Shown: positions 15,845 through 23,018 of the stretch, one piece after another
How positions within the stretch are numbered: position 1 is the first letter of the stretch
Layout of the letters: each line of letters starts with the position of its first letter
Source of the DNA: Candidatus Aminicenantota bacterium
GTDB lineage: Bacteria; Acidobacteriota; Aminicenantia; Aminicenantales; Aminicenantaceae
Direction of reading: 5' to 3'
DNA length: 25,700 nt
NCBI GenBank assembly: GCA_030620655.1
Contig: JAUXEH010000004.1
Location: forward strand, 1 to 25,700
Made by a program: the position numbers and the translations under genes
The notes under the pieces: model-generated
Told to the model about the DNA's origin: nothing
The model's input: only the letters and a program-made list of their open reading frames with translations
Databases searched by the model: none

Positions 15845-16569
15845 GACCGGCCCTGGGGGTCATCCCGGTCCGCTACGGCGCTCAGCGGTTCCCGGGGAAG
15901 CCCCTGGCCCCTATCCTGGGGCGGCCGATGGTGCAGTGGGTCTACGAGAGCGCCTGCCGGGCTACGCGCCTCACAAAACTGGTGGTGGCCACGGACGACA
16001 AGAGGATCCTGCAGGCCGCCAGGGATTTCGGTGCCGAGGCCTGCCTGACCTCCCCGGAGCACACCTCCGGCACGGAACGCGTGGCCGAAGCGGCGTCCCG
16101 CTACCATCTGCCGATCGTGATCAATATCCAGGGAGACGAGCCCCTGCTGAGAGGCGAGGCCATCGATCTGTTGGTAGAGGCGCTCCAGGATGAAACCGTG
16201 CCCATGGCCACGCTGGCCTATCCCAATCCCGACCTGTCCCGGATCGGGGACCCGAACGTCGTCAAGCTGGTTATGGATGCCGAAGGGTATGCCCTGTATT
16301 TCTCGCGCTCGCCGCTGCCGCATCAGGCCTCGGACTTCTTCTGGGAACATGTCGGGATCTACGGGTATCAGAAAGATTTCCTGCTGCGCTTCGGCGGCCT
16401 GCCGGAATCCAGGCTGGAGACCACGGAGAGGCTGGAACAGCTTCGGGCCTTGGAGCACGGATTCCGCATCAAGGTCCTGGAGACCCGATATTCGACCTTG
16501 AGTGTGGACACGCCGGAGGATATAATCAAGGTCGAAGACAGGCTGAAAGAAATGAGCGATGACGACTAA
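15841..16569 (+). CDS. kdsB: 3-deoxy-manno-octulosonate cytidylyltransferase (CMP-Kdo synthetase)
   Basis: Activates Kdo with CTP to CMP-Kdo, the donor for the inner core of LPS. The 242-residue product shows IPVRYGAQRFPGKPL (nucleotide-binding N-terminus), VATDD, INIQGDEPLL, and VETRYS/SVDTPEDI-like C-terminal blocks as expected for KdsB. The start is TTG at 15841, forming TTGA with the bactofilin stop; it gives the exact family N-terminus a few residues before the binding motif. The 3' end overlaps pyrG by 11 bases, so CTP supply and CTP use are encoded side by side. Confidence 0.96.
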   Translation: MRPALGVIPVRYGAQRFPGKPLAPILGRPMVQWVYESACRATRLTKLVVATDDKRILQAARDFGAEACLTSPEHTSGTERVAEAASRYHLPIVINIQGDEPLLRGEAIDLLVEALQDETVPMATLAYPNPDLSRIGDPNVVKLVMDAEGYALYFSRSPLPHQASDFFWEHVGIYGYQKDFLLRFGGLPESRLETTERLEQLRALEHGFRIKVLETRYSTLSVDTPEDIIKVEDRLKEMSDDD

Positions 16570-18178
16570 GTACATCTTTGTGACAGGCGGAGTGCTGTCG
16601 GCGCTGGGAAAAGGGATCGCCGCGGCGTCGATCGGCAGGCTGCTCGAACGCCACGGTTACAAGATCACCATCAAGAAATTCGATCCCTACCTCAACATCG
16701 ACCCGGGGACCATGAGCCCCTACCAGCACGGCGAGGTGTACGTGACGGATGACGGGGCGGAGACCGATCTCGACCTCGGACATTACGAGCGCTTCACCTC
16801 CACGCGCACGTCCCAGGCCCACAACTGGACGGCGGGCAAGATCTATGAATCGGTCCTGAAGAAAGAGAGGGAGGGCGGATACCTGGGTAAGACGGTGCAG
16901 GTCATCCCCCACCTGACAGATGAGATCAAAGACGCCTTCCGAGCCGCCTCCGGGGAAAACGACATCGTCATCATCGAGATCGGGGGGACGGTGGGTGACA
17001 TCGAGGGGCTGCCCTTCCTGGAAGCCATCCGTCAGATGCGGTTGGAACTGGGGACCGAAAACACCCTGTTCATGCACCTCACCCTGGTCCCCTTCATGAA
17101 GACCTCGGGGGAGCTCAAGACCAAGCCCACGCAACACAGCGTCAAAGAGCTCCGTTCCATCGGTATCCAGCCGGACATCGTTCTCTGCCGATCGGACCGT
17201 TTCATGGGCAAGGACCTCAAGGCCAAGATCTCGCTCTTCACCAACGTCCCCCTGGAAGCCGTGATCTCCGCCAGGGACGTGGACAACATCTATGAGATCC
17301 CGCTGCTGTTCGCCCGGGAAAACCTGGACGGGATCATCCTCAAGCTGCTCAACCTGCCGGCGAACTCGCGCAAACTGACACAGTGGAAGCGAATGGTCAA
17401 ACGCATGAATTCTCCCAGGGATGAAGTGAACATCGCCCTGGTGGGCAAATACACCGGGCTGCAGGATTCCTACCTCAGCCTCAAGCAAGCCCTGATCCAC
17501 GCCGGGACCGCCCACAACCTCAAGGTCAACTTCATGTGGATCGAATCTCAGGATATCGAAGAGGGTAGATCCGAGGTCGTCCTCAGGGAGGCGGACGGCA
17601 TCCTGGTGCCGGGAGGTTTCGGTGTCAGGGGCATCTCTGGCAAGATCCAGGCCGTAACCCACGCCCGCACCCAAAAGGTCCCGTTTTTCGGGATCTGCCT
17701 GGGGATGCAGTGTGCCACCATCGAATACGCCCGCAACGTCGCGGGATTGGAGGGCGCCAACAGCACCGAGTTCGATAAGCACACGCCGCACAAGGTCTTC
17801 TTCAAGTGGCGGGAGCTCAAGGGGATCACCGACCTGGGGGGGACCATGCGCCTGGGCCAGTATCTGTGCCGGTTGGAGAAGGAGTCGCTGGCCCATCGTA
17901 TCTACGGCCGGCGCAGCATCTACGAACGCCACCGCCACCGCTTCGAATTCAACCCGGCCTACGAGCAGAGGCTCTCCCAGGCCGGGCTGGTCATATCCGG
18001 GAAGAATCCGGAACACAACCTGGTCGAGATCATCGAGCTCAAGGGGCACCCTTGGTTTTTCGGATGCCAGTTCCACCCGGAGTTCAAATCCAAGCCCCTG
18101 CAGCCCCATCCGATCTTCAAATCTTTCATAGGAGCGAGTTATGCCCATCGTACCCAGAGAGATCGGGATAACGCCTGA
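16559..18178 (+). CDS. pyrG: CTP synthase
   Basis: Converts UTP to CTP using ATP and glutamine. The 539-residue protein has an N-terminal amidoligase domain (about 1-268) beginning KYIFVTGGVLSALGKGIAAA, with DPYLNIDPGTMSPYQHGEV, and a C-terminal class I glutaminase domain (about 290-530) with nucleophile C380 in FFGICLGMQ and the His/Glu pair in CQFHPEF. The start lies within the 3' end of kdsB. The kdsA gene begins 38 bases before its stop codon. Confidence 0.98.
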   Translation: MTTKYIFVTGGVLSALGKGIAAASIGRLLERHGYKITIKKFDPYLNIDPGTMSPYQHGEVYVTDDGAETDLDLGHYERFTSTRTSQAHNWTAGKIYESVLKKEREGGYLGKTVQVIPHLTDEIKDAFRAASGENDIVIIEIGGTVGDIEGLPFLEAIRQMRLELGTENTLFMHLTLVPFMKTSGELKTKPTQHSVKELRSIGIQPDIVLCRSDRFMGKDLKAKISLFTNVPLEAVISARDVDNIYEIPLLFARENLDGIILKLLNLPANSRKLTQWKRMVKRMNSPRDEVNIALVGKYTGLQDSYLSLKQALIHAGTAHNLKVNFMWIESQDIEEGRSEVVLREADGILVPGGFGVRGISGKIQAVTHARTQKVPFFGICLGMQCATIEYARNVAGLEGANSTEFDKHTPHKVFFKWRELKGITDLGGTMRLGQYLCRLEKESLAHRIYGRRSIYERHRHRFEFNPAYEQRLSQAGLVISGKNPEHNLVEIIELKGHPWFFGCQFHPEFKSKPLQPHPIFKSFIGASYAHRTQRDRDNA

Positions 18179-18983
18179 TCTCTGCGTCGGAGGATTCCAG
18201 ACCTTCTTCCTGATCGCCGGCCCCTGTGTCATCGAGAGCCAGGAGCATGCCTTTTTCATGGCCGGGGAGCTCAAGCAGATCTGTGACGCGGCAGCCGTCC
18301 CGTTCATATTCAAGGCCTCGTATGACAAGGCCAACCGCTCCGCACTGGATTCATACAGGGGGCCCGGGCCGGAGGAGGGCCTGAAGATTCTGGGAAGCAT
18401 CAGACATGAGCTGAAGATCCCGGTCCTGTCCGACGTCCATGAAACCTGGCAGGTGGAGAAGGCGGCCGAGGTCCTGGACATCATCCAGATCCCGGCCTTC
18501 CTCTGCCGTCAGACCGACCTGCTGTTGGAGGCGGCCCGGACCGGCAAGCCGATCAACATCAAGAAGGGGCAGTTCCTGGCCCCCGAAGACATGAAGAACG
18601 TGGTGGACAAGGTCCTAAGCCAGGGCAACGAGGACATCATCCTCACGGAACGCGGCACCTCCTTCGGATACCACAACCTGGTCTTCGATGTGCGGTCGGT
18701 TCCGATCATGAAGGAATGGGGTTTCCCTGTCTGCGTCGACGCCTCTCACAGCGTGCAGCGGCCGGGCGGGCGGGGAACGGCCTCCGGTGGGGACGCCGCC
18801 TTCATCCCACACGTGGCCCAGGCGGCCATCGCCGTGGGTGCCGACGGGCTGTTCCTGGAGGTGCATGATCGTCCTGCCAAGGCCCTGTCAGACAGCGCCA
18901 ACTCGTTGAATCTAATAGATTTAAACGGGCTACTGGCTACGCTGCGCAAGCTGCGGCGTGCGGTCTTCCGCAGCAGGTGCTAG
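18141..18983 (+). CDS. kdsA: 3-deoxy-8-phosphooctulonate synthase (Kdo-8-phosphate synthase), metal-dependent class
   Basis: Condenses arabinose 5-phosphate with phosphoenolpyruvate. The 280-residue protein contains FKASYDKANRS, LSDVHETWQ, IQIPAFLCRQTDLL, IKKGQFLAP and TERGTSFGYHNLVFD. Cys29 in IAGPCVIES, H203 in DASHSVQRPG, E240 in FLEVHD and D251 reproduce the spacing of the metal ligands of the Aquifex enzyme (C11, H185, E222, D233), so this is the metal-dependent class, not the metal-independent E. coli type. AGGAG at 18130-18134 supports the ATG at 18141 in spite of a 38-base overlap with pyrG. Confidence 0.96.
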   Translation: MPIVPREIGITPDLCVGGFQTFFLIAGPCVIESQEHAFFMAGELKQICDAAAVPFIFKASYDKANRSALDSYRGPGPEEGLKILGSIRHELKIPVLSDVHETWQVEKAAEVLDIIQIPAFLCRQTDLLLEAARTGKPINIKKGQFLAPEDMKNVVDKVLSQGNEDIILTERGTSFGYHNLVFDVRSVPIMKEWGFPVCVDASHSVQRPGGRGTASGGDAAFIPHVAQAAIAVGADGLFLEVHDRPAKALSDSANSLNLIDLNGLLATLRKLRRAVFRSRC

Positions 18984-18997
18984 GCAGGAGGAACAAG

Positions 18998-19975
18998 ATG
19001 GCTGTAACCAACGACGAGATCTTGCGTACTGGAAGACAGGTCCTCGAGATCGAGGCCGAAGCCGTCAAAAACGTAGCCCTGAGGCTGGATGACAGCTTTG
19101 TCCAGGCGGTCCGGCTCCTTTCCCGGGCCCAGTCCCGCGTGATCGTCACCGGCATAGGCAAATCCGGCCTGGTGGCGCGCAAGATCGCCGCCACCTTGGC
19201 GAGCTGCGGAACACCTTCCATGTTCGTCCATCCTGTCGAGGCCGGACACGGCGACCTCGGTATGATCGTCAAGAAAGACATCATGCTTGCGGTCTCCTAC
19301 AGCGGAGACACACGGGAGATGGTGGAGCTCCTGGATTTCGTCAAACGGATCGGCGTCAAGCTGATCGGGATAACGGGCAACCAGAGATCGAAGCTGGCCC
19401 GGTACAGCGATGTGGTGCTGGAGGCCAGGGTGGAAAAGGAGGCCGAGCCCAGCGGGGTGGTCCCCACCGCCAGCACGACCGCGGCCCTGGCCATGGGGGA
19501 TGCCCTGGCCGTAGCCCTGATGCGGGTCAAGGACTTCACCGAACATGACTTCGCCTTTTTCCATCCCAGGGGGGAGCTGGGCCGGAAACTCCTCAAGATC
19601 AAGCATCTCATGCACAAGGGACGCCAGGTCCCGAAGGTTTATCGGGACGCGCCCATGTCCGCGGTCCTGCAAGAAATGTCGGATAAGAAGCTCGGCATGA
19701 CCTGCATCGTGGACAGGGAGCAGAACCTGATCGGGGTCATCACCGATGGCGACCTGCGCCGGAAGCTGCAGGAGTTCGGGGAGGCCCTGCTCGACCAGAA
19801 GGCCGGCGAATGCATGACGGCGGATCCATTGGTGGTGGATAGAGAAGAACTCGCCACCCATGCGCTGAACCTGATGGAGGAGAACACGGTCACATCCCTG
19901 GTCGTGTCCAGCGGGGAGGGGAAGGTGGCCGGCATCATCCACCTGCATGACCTCTGGCGCACCGAGATGATCTGA
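18998..19975 (+). CDS. kdsD: D-arabinose 5-phosphate isomerase (KpsF/GutQ/KdsD family)
   Basis: Interconverts ribulose 5-phosphate and arabinose 5-phosphate, the first step towards Kdo. The protein has an N-terminal SIS domain (about 30-170: VTGIGKSGLVARKIAATLAS, PVEAGHGDLGM, VSYSGDTREMVELL, PTASTTAALAMGDALAVAL) and a tandem CBS pair (about 200-322). The frame is open further up to a GTG at 18977 inside kdsA, but AGGAGG at 18986-18991, 6 bases before ATG 18998, decides for the ATG; this gives 325 residues, the usual length. The 3' end overlaps kdsC by one base. Confidence 0.95.
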   Translation: MAVTNDEILRTGRQVLEIEAEAVKNVALRLDDSFVQAVRLLSRAQSRVIVTGIGKSGLVARKIAATLASCGTPSMFVHPVEAGHGDLGMIVKKDIMLAVSYSGDTREMVELLDFVKRIGVKLIGITGNQRSKLARYSDVVLEARVEKEAEPSGVVPTASTTAALAMGDALAVALMRVKDFTEHDFAFFHPRGELGRKLLKIKHLMHKGRQVPKVYRDAPMSAVLQEMSDKKLGMTCIVDREQNLIGVITDGDLRRKLQEFGEALLDQKAGECMTADPLVVDREELATHALNLMEENTVTSLVVSSGEGKVAGIIHLHDLWRTEMI

Positions 19976-20520
19976 TGAGCGGCGACAACCGGGCCAGGGC
20001 CCGCAACATAAAGATGATCCTGATGGACGTCGACGGGACCTTGACCGATGGGACACTGATGCTGCTGCCGGACGGCGAGGAGCTCAAATCCTACCATGTT
20101 CGCGACGGCATGGGCATCATGATGGCCCACCTGGCGGGATTCAAGACCGGACTCATCACGGGCAAGACGAGCCGGGCCCTGAATTTTCGCGCGGAACGGC
20201 TCCGGGTCCAGGAGGTCCACCAGGGTGTCCTCGACAAAAACCAGATCCTGGGCGAGATCCTCGACCGCCATGGGCTGACGGAAGGCGAGGTCGCCTACAT
20301 CGGGGACGATCTGGGAGACCTGCCGGTCCTAAAGCGGGTGGGCCTGGCCGCGGCTGTGGCCGACGCCCATCCCCGTGTAAAGGAACACTGCCATTTCCTC
20401 TGCCGGCAGGCCGGGGGGAAAGGCGCCGTCCGGGAATTTCTGGAATTCATCTTCGATGCCCAGGACAAATGGGCGGAGATCCAGGAGAAACTGGGCGGGA
20501 TGACAAGTATAAAAATCTGA
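19975..20520 (+). CDS. kdsC: 3-deoxy-D-manno-octulosonate 8-phosphate phosphatase KdsC
   Basis: HAD-superfamily phosphatase (C0, cap-less) that releases free Kdo from Kdo-8-phosphate. The 181-residue protein has motif I LMDVDGTLTDG (nucleophile D18, acid D20), SYHVRDGMGIMMAHLAGFKTGLITGK-type motif II region, and motif IV YIGDDLGDLPVL. The length is typical of KdsC tetramers. The ATG overlaps the kdsD stop by one base (TGATG). With kdsA, kdsD and kdsB it completes the CMP-Kdo branch in one operon. Confidence 0.95.
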   Translation: MSGDNRARARNIKMILMDVDGTLTDGTLMLLPDGEELKSYHVRDGMGIMMAHLAGFKTGLITGKTSRALNFRAERLRVQEVHQGVLDKNQILGEILDRHGLTEGEVAYIGDDLGDLPVLKRVGLAAAVADAHPRVKEHCHFLCRQAGGKGAVREFLEFIFDAQDKWAEIQEKLGGMTSIKI

Positions 20521-20543
20521 CCGCCGCGGGAAAAGAGGTTGCA

Positions 20544-21911
20544 ATGCGATTAAAACCGGAGATCTTCAGGGAATACGACATACGCGGCATCGTGGGCAAG
20601 GACCTGACGCCTGAAACCGTCGAGATACTGGGGCGAGGTATCGGGACCTATGTCCGCCGCCACGGCAAAAACACGGTCGCCCTGGGTCGGGACTGCCGGC
20701 TCAGCTCGCCTGAATTCGCCGCAGCCCTCACCCGGGGCCTGCTCTCCACCGGGTGTGACATCCTGGCGCTGGGCACCATCCCTACGCCGCTCCTGTATTT
20801 CTGCGTCTACACCCAGGACCAGGAAGCGGGGGTGATGATCACGGGATCGCACAACCCCCCGGAATACAACGGATTCAAGCTGATGCTGGGGCACGAGACC
20901 CTGTTCGGGCAGGATATCCAGGACATCCGCCGCCTCATCGAGGACCAGGATTTCATATCGGAAGCCGGCGGCGAGAGCCGGGATTACGACATCGTCCCCG
21001 AGTATCACCGCTACGTGGTCGAGAACATCCACCTGGACCGCCCCTTGAAGGTGGTGGTCGACGCGGGCAACGGAACCGGGGGCGAGGTGGCGGTCCCCAT
21101 CTTCTCGGACCTGGGATGCGACGTCGTCCCTCTCTACTGCGAGATGGACGGCAACTTCCCGCATCACCATCCCGATCCGACCCTGCCCGAGGCGCTGGAA
21201 GACCTCATCCGGACAGTCAAGCAGACCCGGGCCGACCTGGGCATCGCCTATGACGGGGACGGCGACCGGATTGGGGTCATCGATGATCGGGGCGAGATCA
21301 TCTGGGGCGACAAGCTGCTCATCCTGTTGGCCAGGGACCTCCTCCCGCGCCACCCGGGAGCCACCATCATCTCCGAAGTCAAGGCCTCGAAACACCTGTA
21401 CGACGAGATCGAGAAGCTGGGCGGCCGCCCCATCATGTGGAAGACGGGCCATTCTCTGATCAAGAAGAAGATCCAGGAGGAAGGCGCGCTGCTGGCCGGC
21501 GAGATGAGCGGGCACATCTTTTTCGCCGACCGCTTCTTCGGATTCGACGACGCCATCTACTCGTCGGCACGCGTGCTGGAGATCCTCTCTCGATCGTCCC
21601 GCAAGCTGTCGGAATGGCTGTCCGACCTGCCCGAGACCTTCATCACCCCCGAGATCCGCATCTATGCCTCCGACCAGGTCAAGTTCAAGATCGTGAGCAT
21701 GGTGCGGGACGAGCTCGCAGCCCTCTATCCGATCATCGACATCGATGGCGTCAGGGCCACGTTCCCCCGGGGATGGGCCCTGGTCCGCGCCTCCAACACC
21801 CAGGCAGCCCTGGTCCTGCGCTTCGAGGCCGACACCGCCCGGGATCTGGATGCCATCAAGGGAGAGGTGGAAGAGATCATCGAAAAGGCCATCAAGGGCC
21901 TGGCCCCGTGA
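20544..21911 (+). CDS. Phosphomannomutase/phosphoglucomutase (AlgC/ManB-type)
   Basis: Alpha-D-phosphohexomutase interconverting hexose 6- and 1-phosphates; with the next gene it would make GDP-mannose. Residues visible: the N-terminal EIFREYDIRGIVGKDLTPE, the phosphoserine loop TGSHNPPEYNGFK (Ser102), the metal loop DGDGDRIGV, the sugar loop GEMSGH, and the phosphate-binding RASNTQ near the C-terminus. The start at 20544 is chosen because AGAGG (20534-20538) lies 5 bases upstream and the product (455 residues) starts as family members do; the frame is open further up inside kdsC. Mannose versus glucose specificity cannot be read from sequence, though the neighbour favours mannose. Confidence 0.93.
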   Translation: MRLKPEIFREYDIRGIVGKDLTPETVEILGRGIGTYVRRHGKNTVALGRDCRLSSPEFAAALTRGLLSTGCDILALGTIPTPLLYFCVYTQDQEAGVMITGSHNPPEYNGFKLMLGHETLFGQDIQDIRRLIEDQDFISEAGGESRDYDIVPEYHRYVVENIHLDRPLKVVVDAGNGTGGEVAVPIFSDLGCDVVPLYCEMDGNFPHHHPDPTLPEALEDLIRTVKQTRADLGIAYDGDGDRIGVIDDRGEIIWGDKLLILLARDLLPRHPGATIISEVKASKHLYDEIEKLGGRPIMWKTGHSLIKKKIQEEGALLAGEMSGHIFFADRFFGFDDAIYSSARVLEILSRSSRKLSEWLSDLPETFITPEIRIYASDQVKFKIVSMVRDELAALYPIIDIDGVRATFPRGWALVRASNTQAALVLRFEADTARDLDAIKGEVEEIIEKAIKGLAP

Positions 21912-21924
21912 AGAGGAGAATGTC

Positions 21925-23007
21925 ATGGACCTGCGTGCTGTGATTATGGCGGGGGGGACAGGGACCCGGTTCTGGCCGCTGAGCCGGCGGAAGAGGCCCA
22001 AACAGTTCCTGCCCATCACGAGCCACAAGACCATGATCGAGGAGACGGTGGGCCGGCTTTATCCCCTCCTGAAGCCCGGCGAGATATACACCATCGCCGA
22101 CCAGGAACTGACAGAAATCCTCCGCGGCTATCTGCCGGATGCTCCGGCCGGGAACCTGCTCATCGAGCCCGAGGCCCGCAACACGGCGCCCTGCCTGATG
22201 CTGGCCTCGGCCGTCCTGTATCTGGAGAACCCGGAAGCCGTGTTGGCCGTTCTGCCTGCGGATCATGCCATCCGGGATGCGGACAAGTTTCGGGAACGCC
22301 TCAGGGCCGGCGCAGAGGCGGCCGCGGCGGATGACCGTCTGATCACCTTCGGGATCCCTCCGGCCTTCCCGGCCACCGGCTACGGATACATCCGGTTCTC
22401 GCGGACTTCCCCTCAGGTCTTCGGGGGAGGGGCATCTTTTTATGCTGTCCAGGAATTCAAGGAAAAGCCGGATTCGGCTGCCGCGCAGGAATTCTGTGAT
22501 GCCGGCAACTATTTCTGGAATTCCGGGATGTTCCTGTGGCAGGCGCAGGTCTTTGCCCGCCAGATCGAACGCTATGCCCCCGATCTCCACGCTCACTGGG
22601 AGGCGATGCTCGAAGCCGTGCGCCGCGATGACCGGGCCGGCATCGCCGCCGTGTACCAACGGCTTCCCGCCACCTCCATCGACTACGCCCTGATGGAGAA
22701 GTCCCAGGGGGTGCTGATGGGTGAGGGAGACTTCGGCTGGTCGGATGTGGGGGCCTGGTCGGCCCTCTCCGAATTCTGGCCCAGGGACAGGGACGGGAAC
22801 GCCGTCCGAGGCGAAAGCCTGGCCATCGGGTCCCGGAACTGCCTGGCCTACTCCTCCTCAGGCAAACTCACGGCCCTGATCGGGGTGCAGGACCTGATCG
22901 TGGTGGAGACCGAGGACGCCCTGCTAATCTGCCGCAAGGATCAGGATCAGAAAGTCAAAGACCTGGTGGCGGAGCTCCGCAAAGCCGGAAAAGACGAGCT
23001 TCTGTAG
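21925..23007 (+). CDS. manC: Mannose-1-phosphate guanylyltransferase (GDP-mannose pyrophosphorylase)
   Basis: Makes GDP-mannose from mannose 1-phosphate and GTP, precursor of mannose, rhamnose or fucose-containing envelope glycans. The 360-residue short form has MAGGTGTRFWPLSRRKRPKQ (the GGxGTRxWPLSR..PKQ pyrophosphorylase signature), LPADHAI, FGIPPAFPATGYGYI, EFKEKPD, NYFWNSGMFLW and FGWSDVGAW. It lacks the C-terminal phosphomannose isomerase domain of bifunctional ManC/AlgA. The start at 21925 has AGGAG (21914-21918) 6 bases upstream and begins right at the fold; the frame is open upstream but that part overlaps the mutase gene. Confidence 0.95.
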   Translation: MDLRAVIMAGGTGTRFWPLSRRKRPKQFLPITSHKTMIEETVGRLYPLLKPGEIYTIADQELTEILRGYLPDAPAGNLLIEPEARNTAPCLMLASAVLYLENPEAVLAVLPADHAIRDADKFRERLRAGAEAAAADDRLITFGIPPAFPATGYGYIRFSRTSPQVFGGGASFYAVQEFKEKPDSAAAQEFCDAGNYFWNSGMFLWQAQVFARQIERYAPDLHAHWEAMLEAVRRDDRAGIAAVYQRLPATSIDYALMEKSQGVLMGEGDFGWSDVGAWSALSEFWPRDRDGNAVRGESLAIGSRNCLAYSSSGKLTALIGVQDLIVVETEDALLICRKDQDQKVKDLVAELRKAGKDELL

Positions 23008-23018
23008 CCGCCAGAACC

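Noticed and set aside
16526..18484. A long minus-strand open frame opposite pyrG and kdsA
   Set aside because: Both plus-strand genes are unmistakable; the antisense translation has no family motif.
20550..22034. A long minus-strand open frame opposite the phosphohexomutase gene
   Set aside because: Same explanation: a GC-rich shadow frame with no domain signature.
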